Part shown: piece after piece, positions 46,656 through 54,275 of the stretch
How the letters are laid out: every line of letters begins with the position of its first letter
Position numbering within the stretch: the stretch's first letter is position 1
Virus record (IMG/VR): IMGVR_UViG_3300025889_000085
Location: 34,370 to 98,369 of that record
Direction: 5' to 3' (one strand)
Source: a virus
DNA length: 64,000 nucleotides
Notes under the pieces: generated by a model
The model's database searches: none
What the model saw: the letters and a program-made list of their open reading frames with translations, nothing else
What the model was told of the DNA's origin: nothing
Program-made: the position numbers and the translations under genes

Positions 46656-47943
46656 ACCCGATACACTGTGCCTGGCACCTTGGACGCATACTTATTTGAG
46701 TCCGCAGACTGAACGCAGAATGTGTTGTGCTAGTAGAGAGCCTGCACAAAACTTTCAACAATACATAGATACCGAATCTGGCACTGGCGAATACATTCCT
46801 ATTACACTAGAGGAACACTGGAACGGCGAACATATGCGTAGTGTGCGTCGTCGTATGATGGCAGGAGAAACACTGCCCGAGTGCGAAGTCTGTAACGACA
46901 AGCTGTTAAACACAGACGTTTACCGCAGTTATTTCAACAACCTTTTTGGCAATAAGTACAACGACATACTGGACACAACCGACGAATCAGGTTATACCAC
47001 AATGAAGCCTGTTAGTTGGGACTATAGGTTTAGCAATCTCTGTAACTTCAAGTGTCGTATGTGTGGGGACATGTTAAGCAGTGCTTGGGAAAGTGAGCAA
47101 CGCCAACATAACATGATCGACTACACCAATCCAAAGAATAATTGGATGCGACCTGAAGTCAAGCAGCAGATTGAGCAGTTTCAAGATACCAAAATCGAAC
47201 AAGAATTTAGTCAGGCAGTTGAGGAACACAGAGTAGAAGAAGTTTACTGGGTGGGTGGAGAGCCTTTGATGTATGAACAGCACTGGCGTTATATGCAGAG
47301 AATAATAGAGTTAGGGGATGGTGACAAACTATATGCCAGATATAATACTAATCTTAGCCGGCGCCGCTACCGGAATGTTGATCTGTTTAGTGATATTCTT
47401 CCTAGGATTCGCGATTGGCAGATCTGCGCGAGCATCGACGGAACTGGAGTCATTGGAGAATATATTAGAACAGGTCTTAACTATAACCAATGGCTTGAAA
47501 ACTTTCGTGCAGGAGTTGAAATCCAACGTCACAAAAGGCAAATGAGATTAGACTTCACATTAACACTGCCAGGCCTGTTTGAAATAGTAAATATTCAACA
47601 ACTGGCAGACAAGTTAGGTGTTGATGTGCTGTCAAAAGTTGTGTTTAGTTTTAGTCCCGACATAGTGATGTCGCCGTTAGCACTGCCCAAGGACATATTA
47701 CATCCTTGGATAGACGAACTAGTACCCCAAGTTAGAGGCGCCTTGCGGGACACATTAATCCAACTTAAAACTAGACCAACTTTTCAAGAGCAATGGCCTG
47801 ATGAATATCGTGAGGGTATTAGTCGTGGCAAGCACCGCATACTAAGGTTAGAGCAAATAAGAGATCAAAAAACAACGTTTACTGACATTATCAGTCTACG
47901 TCCTGAAGCGCTCAAATGGTGGATGACAATTGAAGACTGTTAA
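46648..47943 (+). CDS. twitch-domain radical SAM protein 6
   Basis: A 431-residue protein with LCLAPWTHTYLSPQTERRMC followed by Cys, EEHWNGEHMRSVRRRMMAGE and CEVC in the N-terminal region. The radical SAM motif CNFKCRMC is at C132/C136/C139, and YWVGGEPLMYEQHWRYMQ is the GGE block. Around residue 235 the frame uses a cluster of rare Arg codons (CGG, CGC, CGC, CGG) in LSRRRYRN, where an alternative frame encodes a hydrophobic segment (see 47318-47545). It is the last radical SAM gene before the unknown protein at 47930, which it overlaps by 14 bases. Confidence 0.85.
   Translation: MTKPDTLCLAPWTHTYLSPQTERRMCCASREPAQNFQQYIDTESGTGEYIPITLEEHWNGEHMRSVRRRMMAGETLPECEVCNDKLLNTDVYRSYFNNLFGNKYNDILDTTDESGYTTMKPVSWDYRFSNLCNFKCRMCGDMLSSAWESEQRQHNMIDYTNPKNNWMRPEVKQQIEQFQDTKIEQEFSQAVEEHRVEEVYWVGGEPLMYEQHWRYMQRIIELGDGDKLYARYNTNLSRRRYRNVDLFSDILPRIRDWQICASIDGTGVIGEYIRTGLNYNQWLENFRAGVEIQRHKRQMRLDFTLTLPGLFEIVNIQQLADKLGVDVLSKVVFSFSPDIVMSPLALPKDILHPWIDELVPQVRGALRDTLIQLKTRPTFQEQWPDEYREGISRGKHRILRLEQIRDQKTTFTDIISLRPEALKWWMTIEDC
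47318..47545 (+). CDS. candidate nested gene: single-pass membrane protein with helical tail
   Basis: A 75-codon frame lying wholly inside radical SAM gene 6 in another frame. The product starts MVTNYMPDIILILAGAATGM, giving one strong membrane helix (about residues 8-34, ending FFLGFAIGR), followed by a helical amphipathic tail (ASTELESLENILEQVL and TNGLKTFVQELKS). This is the layout of small phage inner-membrane proteins such as holin-associated or spanin-like proteins. AGGGG precedes the first ATG closely; a second ATG (47333) is possible. The host frame uses rare Arg codons exactly where this frame reads Ala-Gly-Ala-Ala-Thr-Gly with common codons, suggesting selection on this frame. Chance cannot be excluded. 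Confidence 0.38.
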   Translation: MVTNYMPDIILILAGAATGMLICLVIFFLGFAIGRSARASTELESLENILEQVLTITNGLKTFVQELKSNVTKGK

Positions 47944-49009
47944 AGTAGTATTACGCAATCCGTTAAATTATCAAGATCAAGTTGACTACACTATAGAAGT
48001 GTTCGACAATGCATTAGCACAAGATTGGATTCCAGCATTAAAAGAATTGCTACATAAAAATCTTTTATTAGAAAAAAATTTTTGTTTTATGGGTTTTCCT
48101 AAAACTGCAAGGACCTTGGATTATCTTTGTAACGAGTTAAATCAACATTGTAAAACTATTAATAAGCACTTTCCATCTTATCAAATTGAAGAGTTTTTTA
48201 CGCCAGATAATGTTGTTGGATACGATTATGCCGAAAACGGTATAAATCATGACATGATGAATCGGTTACACAATCATTTCGAAGTATTGCAAGGAACTGT
48301 CTGGAATTTAAGTGATTATTATAAACGTGCAGACTATGAAACAAAATATGCAATTAGACAGTTAAACAATATTTGTCACGAAATGGAAACATTGATTTTA
48401 AGCCAGCGAAAATTCAATACCGTTCCTTATTGGGTCAGGCCTAGTCAAATTACTACATGGTTACAAGCACCCAGGTACGATCTTAAAGACATACATAGAG
48501 AATTGTTTTTAGTGAATGGTTATGATAGAGTGTTAGGCGGAGTATACATGCACTGGACACAGATAGGTAAAACACTGTTTGAAGTTTTCAGAGATGAGCA
48601 TGCACCTGAACTTACAGATACTGTTTGTGAAGCAATCACCGAGTTAAAGTATTATAGCGGTGAGTTTGATGTTGAATGGGGTAACAATGTAGTTTATGGA
48701 GGCGAACAATTGTGGCACAATCAAGAACAAGACAACTTTAAAAAATGGTTAACAGATAATAACCGAGATCCTGATGACCCAAAACTAAGTTTAGGATATT
48801 TGCCTATCGCACAAGTAAATTTAAAACAAAGTTTTGGATCTACAGATTATAACGATATATGGGATATACTCGGTAATCATTTAGACATTTATAAAATCGT
48901 CGTTAATGACGTAGAACAAACATTTGATTACTGTTGGTCAGATCTTAGTTATAATCAAATGCAAATAGATATGATGAAACCAGGTTATGATTATAGTAGC
49001 AGGCGGTGA
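47930..49009 (+). CDS. unknown protein of the radical SAM operon
   Basis: A 359-residue soluble protein that I do not recognise. The start is TTG at 47930, the first possible codon after an in-frame TGA, overlapping the upstream stop by 14 bases; no ATG occurs until residue 54. Conserved-looking blocks: VVLRNPLNYQDQVDYTIEVF, FMGFPKTARTLDYLCNELN, GGVYMHWTQIGKTLFEVFRD, ITELKYYSGEFDVEWGNNV and LPIAQVNLKQSFGSTDYNDI. Many His, Trp and Tyr residues in short conserved-looking blocks suggest an enzyme rather than a structural part. It follows six radical SAM genes and precedes two SGNH genes, so it may belong to the same pathway. Confidence 0.6.
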   Translation: MKTVKVVLRNPLNYQDQVDYTIEVFDNALAQDWIPALKELLHKNLLLEKNFCFMGFPKTARTLDYLCNELNQHCKTINKHFPSYQIEEFFTPDNVVGYDYAENGINHDMMNRLHNHFEVLQGTVWNLSDYYKRADYETKYAIRQLNNICHEMETLILSQRKFNTVPYWVRPSQITTWLQAPRYDLKDIHRELFLVNGYDRVLGGVYMHWTQIGKTLFEVFRDEHAPELTDTVCEAITELKYYSGEFDVEWGNNVVYGGEQLWHNQEQDNFKKWLTDNNRDPDDPKLSLGYLPIAQVNLKQSFGSTDYNDIWDILGNHLDIYKIVVNDVEQTFDYCWSDLSYNQMQIDMMKPGYDYSSRR

Positions 49010-49754
49010 TAGTTTCATATGGGGCAGCGAACTAGCAGATAGTCCGCACGGTGGCCCAGACGGATACAGTAAAAATACTTTTACAGCATTGTTATCTCAC
49101 GGACATCAATATATTTGTGCAGCCTATCCTGGTAATGGAAATGATTCTATTTCAAGACAGGTAATAAATTTTTTGCAAGTACAAGGCAATAGCAAAATTT
49201 TTGTTATTGTTTCTTGGACTTTTCCAGGCCGTTATGAATTTAATTTCGGTTTTGATAGTAAAATACCAAATTGGCAAGTTATAAATCATTGGACCATTGG
49301 AAATAAGTTTTATTCAAAAAATAATGAACACAAAAAATTAATATCTGACCATGTAAACAAGGCCAAACTTAACAATGTGTATGATTTTGCTGTAAATTAT
49401 TTTCAATATGTTGCTTCCTCAGAATATTGGGAGACTTATGCTACCATTAAAGAAATATTATTTTTACAAAGTTTTCTACAAAGCAAAAAAATACCTTACT
49501 TGTTTACCTGTGCCGACGCATCTTTTTTAAATAACTCAACAATTTTGTCAAACGATCTGACCATTAACGCATATTATGAAAATATCGATTTTAGTAAATG
49601 GTTTTTCTTCCCTGGTAATAAAGGCTTTTACGAGTGGGCAACTCACAATAAATACCCTATAGGAGATACTCATCCTTTAGAAGCAGCTCACAGAGATGCT
49701 GCTGGATTAATGAAAGACAAATTCTATGAAATGGTTAAAAAACATCTGGAATAA
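48987..49754 (+). CDS. SGNH-hydrolase-like protein
   Basis: A 255-residue protein. Block I is MIIVAGGDSFIWGSE with nucleophile candidate Ser9. GNGNDSI at about 50 supplies block III. VSWTFPGRYEF matches the W[ST].P.R block shared with the other two SGNH-like proteins. GDTHPLEAAH near the C-terminus gives the catalytic Asp/His block. An acyl-ester hydrolase or transferase on a glycan is likely; no signal peptide, so it acts in the cytoplasm. It overlaps its upstream neighbour by 23 bases. Confidence 0.68.
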   Translation: MIIVAGGDSFIWGSELADSPHGGPDGYSKNTFTALLSHGHQYICAAYPGNGNDSISRQVINFLQVQGNSKIFVIVSWTFPGRYEFNFGFDSKIPNWQVINHWTIGNKFYSKNNEHKKLISDHVNKAKLNNVYDFAVNYFQYVASSEYWETYATIKEILFLQSFLQSKKIPYLFTCADASFLNNSTILSNDLTINAYYENIDFSKWFFFPGNKGFYEWATHNKYPIGDTHPLEAAHRDAAGLMKDKFYEMVKKHLE

Positions 49755-49827
49755 AATTCGATTAGAAATACGGTATCGTAAAAAATTAAAAGAATTAAAG
49801 AAACGAGATCCTTTCATTTACAAATAA
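49726..49827 (+). CDS. 33-residue basic micro-protein filling an intergenic gap
   Basis: A 33-codon frame that overlaps the end of the SGNH gene and fills the 77-base gap before the next gene. The product begins MKWLKNIWNKIRLEIRYRKK and ends with KRDPFIYK. It is strongly basic and amphipathic. I recall small marine-phage proteins ending in a DPFIY-like motif, but could not check. A GAAAGA stretch 9 bases upstream may serve as ribosome binding site. The overlap fits the coupling style of the operon. Confidence 0.5.
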   Translation: MKWLKNIWNKIRLEIRYRKKLKELKKRDPFIYK

Positions 49828-49831
49828 TTAC

Positions 49832-50569
49832 ATGATAAGAAATATTCTTACATTTGGGGATAGTTTTACCTACGGCGAAGAACTGTCCGATAACAAAAGT
49901 GCCTGGCCTTATATTGTAGCAAGAAGATGTGATGCTACTGTGCAAAATTTTGCGACACCTGGAGGCAGCAATGATCAGATAGTAAGAAAATTTATAAGAG
50001 TATTATCTTCCGATAAAATACCGTTACACAATTCTGTCCAGTTGAGTAAACAATTAATTATTATCGGTTGGAGTATTCCTGGAAGAACAGAATTCCATGA
50101 CCAAGAAGGCTTTTTTGATGTATGGCCTGCTAGGTCAGGCAGGATTTGGATGGATCCTGTTTATAGTCATAGACATCAGTTAACAAAGTATGTTTCTCTT
50201 TACCACAATGACTCGTCATTCTATGAAAAATTTTTACAACAAATTATTATAGTTCAAACTCTTGCAAAGAATTATGGTTTAAAATGTCTTATGCTTAATA
50301 TAATGCAAAATGACTATTATAAAACAAAAACAGATTTTTTAACTGATCCAGATAATGGTGGTAATTCTGATATTGCATATGCAACTTTTGATGATTATGA
50401 TAAAAAGATAGATAAAAAATTTTTTATTGATTGGGGAGTCGGTGGAATGATGGAATGGGTCCCAGAAAACAGTCCCAAAGGCCCTAACGGACACTTTTTA
50501 GAACCTGGACACATAATTGTGGCAGCACACGTACATGAAGCTATTAGGAATCTCGGCTGGGTTTCATGA
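49832..50569 (+). CDS. SGNH-hydrolase-like protein
   Basis: A 245-residue protein, third of the SGNH-like set. NILTFGDSFTYGEE contains the canonical GDS (nucleophile Ser11), TPGGSNDQIVRKF the block III Gly/Asn, and IIGWSIPGRTEF the block shared with the others. GHFLEPGHIIVAAHVHEA near the C-terminus carries the candidate catalytic His. It has all four blocks in order and so looks most canonical of the three. It overlaps the carbamoyltransferase start by 35 bases. Confidence 0.7.
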   Translation: MIRNILTFGDSFTYGEELSDNKSAWPYIVARRCDATVQNFATPGGSNDQIVRKFIRVLSSDKIPLHNSVQLSKQLIIIGWSIPGRTEFHDQEGFFDVWPARSGRIWMDPVYSHRHQLTKYVSLYHNDSSFYEKFLQQIIIVQTLAKNYGLKCLMLNIMQNDYYKTKTDFLTDPDNGGNSDIAYATFDDYDKKIDKKFFIDWGVGGMMEWVPENSPKGPNGHFLEPGHIIVAAHVHEAIRNLGWVS

Positions 50570-52025
50570 CAGTGGCGTTACTGTGATTGATGACGGTGAA
50601 ATTAAGTTTGCCGCACACAGTGAACGCTATAGTAAATCGAAGCACGATGAACATATCAATGATCAAATTCTATGTGAAGCACTCGGTTATGGGCAACCAG
50701 ACTGTTTGGCATATTATGAACGTCCATGGCTTAAAAAGATTAGACAAATCTACAGTGGACAATACGATTTAGCATTTGACACCACAACATTAACAGTTGG
50801 TGGATATTTAAACAAGCATAGTAGTATACGCGGCTTACAGAAAATAAAGACACATACTTACAATCATCATCTTAGCCATGCGGCTGCAGGATTTCAAACA
50901 TCACCTTATAACAAGGCAACCGTTGTAGTTATTGATGCTATAGGTGAATGGGACACTATCAGCATTTGGGCAGCAGAATACGATCGAAAAGGTCAAGCAC
51001 AGTATCGCAAACTTTGGCGTCAACGTTACCCACATAGCATAGGTATGTTTTACAGTGCCATGACCAAACACGTGGGTCTAAAACCCATGGACGAAGAATA
51101 CATCATGATGGGCATGGCAGCATACGGTAGAGTACATTGGGATAACTTTATGAAAGCAAGATATGTTGCCAATGAGTCTACAGCCGAATTTAAAGAAAAT
51201 CTGCACATAGGTGTAAATAGTGAGGAATGGATTAGAACTGAAGATTTCGATATCGCTGCAGGCGCACAGAGTTTGACAGAAAACTTAATTTATAATATAA
51301 TGCGTAAGGCAAGAGATTTTGGATTCAGCAGTAATCTTGTTTACATGGGTGGGGTGGCACTTAACTGCCTTGCAAATAGAAACTTAGGAGCGTACTTTGA
51401 AAACATTTGGATTATGCCTAATCCTGGCGATGCTGGTAGTAGCCTTGGCGCCGCTGCTTTGGCCTATGGTCATCGTGTTAGCTGGACTAATGCTTTTCTT
51501 GGCCACAATATCGCTGGGGATTATCCTACCGTTCGTGCCCTTGATGCTCTTACTACAGATAAAATAGTAGGCATTGCATCTGGCAGAGCAGAATTTGGAC
51601 CCAGAGCACTGGGTAATCGTAGTCTGCTTGCTGATCCCAGAGGACCTGATATCAAAGATAAGGTCAACGAAATAAAGCGCCGCCAAAAGTTTCGTCCATT
51701 TGCTCCAGTTATTTTGGAAGAACAAGCACAAGAATATTTCCATATGCCGCCGGGTTTTTCGAACAGTAGATATATGCAGGCTACTGCTTACTGTAGACAT
51801 CCTGAACAATTTCCTGCTATAATACACCATGACGGTTCAAGCCGTGTCCAAACTGTGCCTGCTGATGGTACGGGTATTAGAGAGTTATTAGAAAAATGGT
51901 TTGTGTTAACGGGTTGTCCGATGTTATTGAATACCAGTTTAAACATCAGAGGCGAGCCCATGGTCAACGACAGAGCAGATGCAGACAGGTTTGAACGACT
52001 ATACGGAATTCGAGTTTTATCATGA
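50535..52025 (+). CDS. carbamoyltransferase (TobZ/NodU family)
   Basis: A 496-residue enzyme that transfers a carbamoyl group from carbamoyl phosphate, via a carbamoyl-adenylate, to a hydroxyl of a sugar or other acceptor. The N-terminus MKLLGISAGFHDSGVTVIDD is typical of the family, so I start at 50535 rather than the ATG six codons upstream. YNHHLSHAAAGF (H111, H115) is the metal-binding motif of the Kae1-like domain, VYMGGVALNCLANRNL marks its second half, and FGPRALGNRSLLADPR with KFRPFAPVILEE is the C-terminal carbamoyltransferase domain. It looks complete. ATGA overlap joins it to dCMP deaminase. Relatives decorate Nod factors and antibiotics and occur in other marine phages. Confidence 0.88.
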   Translation: MKLLGISAGFHDSGVTVIDDGEIKFAAHSERYSKSKHDEHINDQILCEALGYGQPDCLAYYERPWLKKIRQIYSGQYDLAFDTTTLTVGGYLNKHSSIRGLQKIKTHTYNHHLSHAAAGFQTSPYNKATVVVIDAIGEWDTISIWAAEYDRKGQAQYRKLWRQRYPHSIGMFYSAMTKHVGLKPMDEEYIMMGMAAYGRVHWDNFMKARYVANESTAEFKENLHIGVNSEEWIRTEDFDIAAGAQSLTENLIYNIMRKARDFGFSSNLVYMGGVALNCLANRNLGAYFENIWIMPNPGDAGSSLGAAALAYGHRVSWTNAFLGHNIAGDYPTVRALDALTTDKIVGIASGRAEFGPRALGNRSLLADPRGPDIKDKVNEIKRRQKFRPFAPVILEEQAQEYFHMPPGFSNSRYMQATAYCRHPEQFPAIIHHDGSSRVQTVPADGTGIRELLEKWFVLTGCPMLLNTSLNIRGEPMVNDRADADRFERLYGIRVLS

Positions 52026-52459
52026 AAGAAAAACATAAACAGGCCTTTATGCGAACAGCAGAAGTATTTGCAGAATGTAGTACTGCTGTTCGTGCTAAAG
52101 TAGGTGCAATCATTGTCAAGGACGACAGGATTATCAGTATTGGTTACAATGGTATGCCGTCAGGTTGGGATAACACCTGCGAAAACTTTGTAGGCTATGA
52201 CAAAGGCGGCGAAGAAAGACTAAACACCAAGCCAGAGGTACTACATGCAGAAACAAACGCAATCGCTAAGTTGGCAAAAAGCACGGAAAGTGGTGATGGT
52301 GCTGTATTGTTTATTACTCATAGCCCGTGTTTGGACTGTGCAAAACTTGTTTATCAAAGTGGAATTCACAGTGTTTACTATCGCAGTCATTATCGTGATA
52401 CTGCTGGAATTGAATTCCTTAAGAAATCTGGAGTCCGAGTAGAACAGTTAGATGTTTGA
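52022..52459 (+). CDS. dCMP deaminase
   Basis: A 145-residue zinc enzyme converting dCMP to dUMP, the substrate of thymidylate synthase. Zinc site and catalytic Glu are visible: HAE at 75-77 and PCLDC (C103, C106). GAIIVKDDRIISIGYNGMPS is the family N-terminal strand region. Length is near T4 gpcd (193) minus an insertion. With ThyA and DHFR on the opposite strand it completes a dCMP to dTMP route. ATGA overlap upstream; 8-base overlap with the next gene. Confidence 0.93.
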   Translation: MKEKHKQAFMRTAEVFAECSTAVRAKVGAIIVKDDRIISIGYNGMPSGWDNTCENFVGYDKGGEERLNTKPEVLHAETNAIAKLAKSTESGDGAVLFITHSPCLDCAKLVYQSGIHSVYYRSHYRDTAGIEFLKKSGVRVEQLDV

Positions 52460-54275
52460 CGTATTTTATCAAGACCGTAAACCCAATCTTTTTGCATTTG
52501 AACAGCCTGCTGCAAGTTTAGAACAAGCGGCTGAACTGAGTCGTACTGAATACTTTTGGTACATACACGGCAATAACGATTATACAGGCTTTGACTTCGA
52601 ATGGCAACCTCCACCATGGGAACGTGATCATGTACATGTATTTGCCAGTCAATGGCAACGTAATGCGGATGTTTACTTTGCTCGCAAGTGGACTGCTGGT
52701 AATCGAGAATGGCACTTCAGACAGGAACAGTCAGTTCGGCGTTTAGTGGACATGACCAAATGGTCTGTGCCCGAGTTGTGTGATACCGCAGATTTTGATT
52801 TTAGTTGGCATCCTGACACCATTGAACCCGACTACGAATATAGATTTCCCACACAACACCAACGTGAAGGCGGACCTATATACAACGGCACTGCTGGTAT
52901 AAAATATTCAAATAGCCAAAAGGTCCGTGCAAATGCTACACAGATATTTTACATGGATTTTCTTGATCCTGGCAGCGCAGAACGATACCAAAAACTGCAA
53001 GTACTGTATCCTGACATTAAACGAACTAGATATGTGGATAATCATTTAACAGTTTTCAAACGTATCGTCAACTTAGCCACAACAGAGTTTGTTTGGATTA
53101 CCAGCAGCATTTGTGATTACACAGATTTTGACTTTACTTGGCATCCAGAAGAAAGTCAACGTGAAATGATTCACTGCTTTTACAGCGAAAGCCAAAAACG
53201 TGGTGATACATTTTTGATACATGTGCAAAGTTTTAAAAATCAAATGTATGATTTGGAGTTATTAGATTGGTTTAATGTAATCAATTATGTCGACACATTT
53301 CGTGTGCCCAGAGTAGAAATGCCTGTACATTATTATCAAGGTGATAATTTAGTTTCGGAAGTAAAGAACTATCAATTCACTGCACCATACGCTCTGTTTA
53401 CCAATCAACCAAATCTTTATACTCATTGGCATCCTTGCCTTTGGACCGAAAAAGATCGTATTGCAACAGCATTTAGCACTAGCAAGGCGGTGTGTGCCAT
53501 ACCCCGTGATGTAAAGGCACATTTACGCACACAAATCTACGATTATCCCCACGTAGAGGACCGAGACGTACACTTTTTCGCTGAAGAACCGTTGGATATT
53601 ATCTATATCAGTAATGGCGAACCCGACGAACAATTTTATTTTGATTGGCTACAGGCCTGTGTCAATCCCAGTAGGCGTTACGTTGTAAAATGGGTTCGAG
53701 GTGTGAATGGTAGAACACAGGCCTATCAGGCTGCTGCCCGAATGAGCGAAACTCCCTGGTTCTTTGCAATATTTGCCAAATTAAAAGCAGATCGAGATTT
53801 CGATTGGCGCTGGCAACCGGATTATTGGCAACAGCCCAAGCACTATATTTTCCATGCACGTAATCCTATAAACGGTTTGGAGTATGGGCATCAAGCCATA
53901 ATTGCTTATAACAAAAAATTAGTTTTGGCTAATAATGATCCAGGGTTAGATTTTACACTAACACAAGAACACGAAGTGGTTCCTATACTAAGTGGCGAAG
54001 CCATGTTTAACCAAAGTGCTTGGATGACATGGCGTACTGCTTTCCGTGAAGTATTAAAACTACAGCAGTTTCAAGAGCAAACACCTACTGTAGAAAACAA
54101 ACATAGACTAAACACTTGGTTGACCAAAGCCACTGGCCAGTACAGTGAATACTGCTTAAAAGGCGCACAAGATGCAGTCGATTATTATCGTGAAGTCAGT
54201 GGTGACTACGATAAACTAAAACTCAGTTACGATTGGCAGTGGTTACAAGAACGCTTTAACGCAGGTAACCCTTAA
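52452..54275 (+). CDS. multi-repeat glycosyltransferase-like protein (607 aa)
   Basis: A 607-residue protein built from repeats. The block T.[YF].W....... followed by FDF.W.P and an E/H-rich strand occurs at about 31-70 (TEYFWYIHG, FDFEWQP), 110-135 (FDFSWHP), 210-245 (TEFVWITSS, FDFTWHP) and 430-480 (TPWFFAIFAK, FDWRWQP). The last copy continues ARNPINGLEYGHQAIIAYNK and MTWRTAFREVLKL, matching the protein at 36184-37101, so the C-terminal unit is its homologue. In the repeats the DGD motif is replaced (HGN, TSS, AKL), so most units are likely non-catalytic binding modules. It is last in the plus-strand operon and ends 20 bases into the convergent aminotransferase gene. Confidence 0.5.
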   Translation: MFDVFYQDRKPNLFAFEQPAASLEQAAELSRTEYFWYIHGNNDYTGFDFEWQPPPWERDHVHVFASQWQRNADVYFARKWTAGNREWHFRQEQSVRRLVDMTKWSVPELCDTADFDFSWHPDTIEPDYEYRFPTQHQREGGPIYNGTAGIKYSNSQKVRANATQIFYMDFLDPGSAERYQKLQVLYPDIKRTRYVDNHLTVFKRIVNLATTEFVWITSSICDYTDFDFTWHPEESQREMIHCFYSESQKRGDTFLIHVQSFKNQMYDLELLDWFNVINYVDTFRVPRVEMPVHYYQGDNLVSEVKNYQFTAPYALFTNQPNLYTHWHPCLWTEKDRIATAFSTSKAVCAIPRDVKAHLRTQIYDYPHVEDRDVHFFAEEPLDIIYISNGEPDEQFYFDWLQACVNPSRRYVVKWVRGVNGRTQAYQAAARMSETPWFFAIFAKLKADRDFDWRWQPDYWQQPKHYIFHARNPINGLEYGHQAIIAYNKKLVLANNDPGLDFTLTQEHEVVPILSGEAMFNQSAWMTWRTAFREVLKLQQFQEQTPTVENKHRLNTWLTKATGQYSEYCLKGAQDAVDYYREVSGDYDKLKLSYDWQWLQERFNAGNP

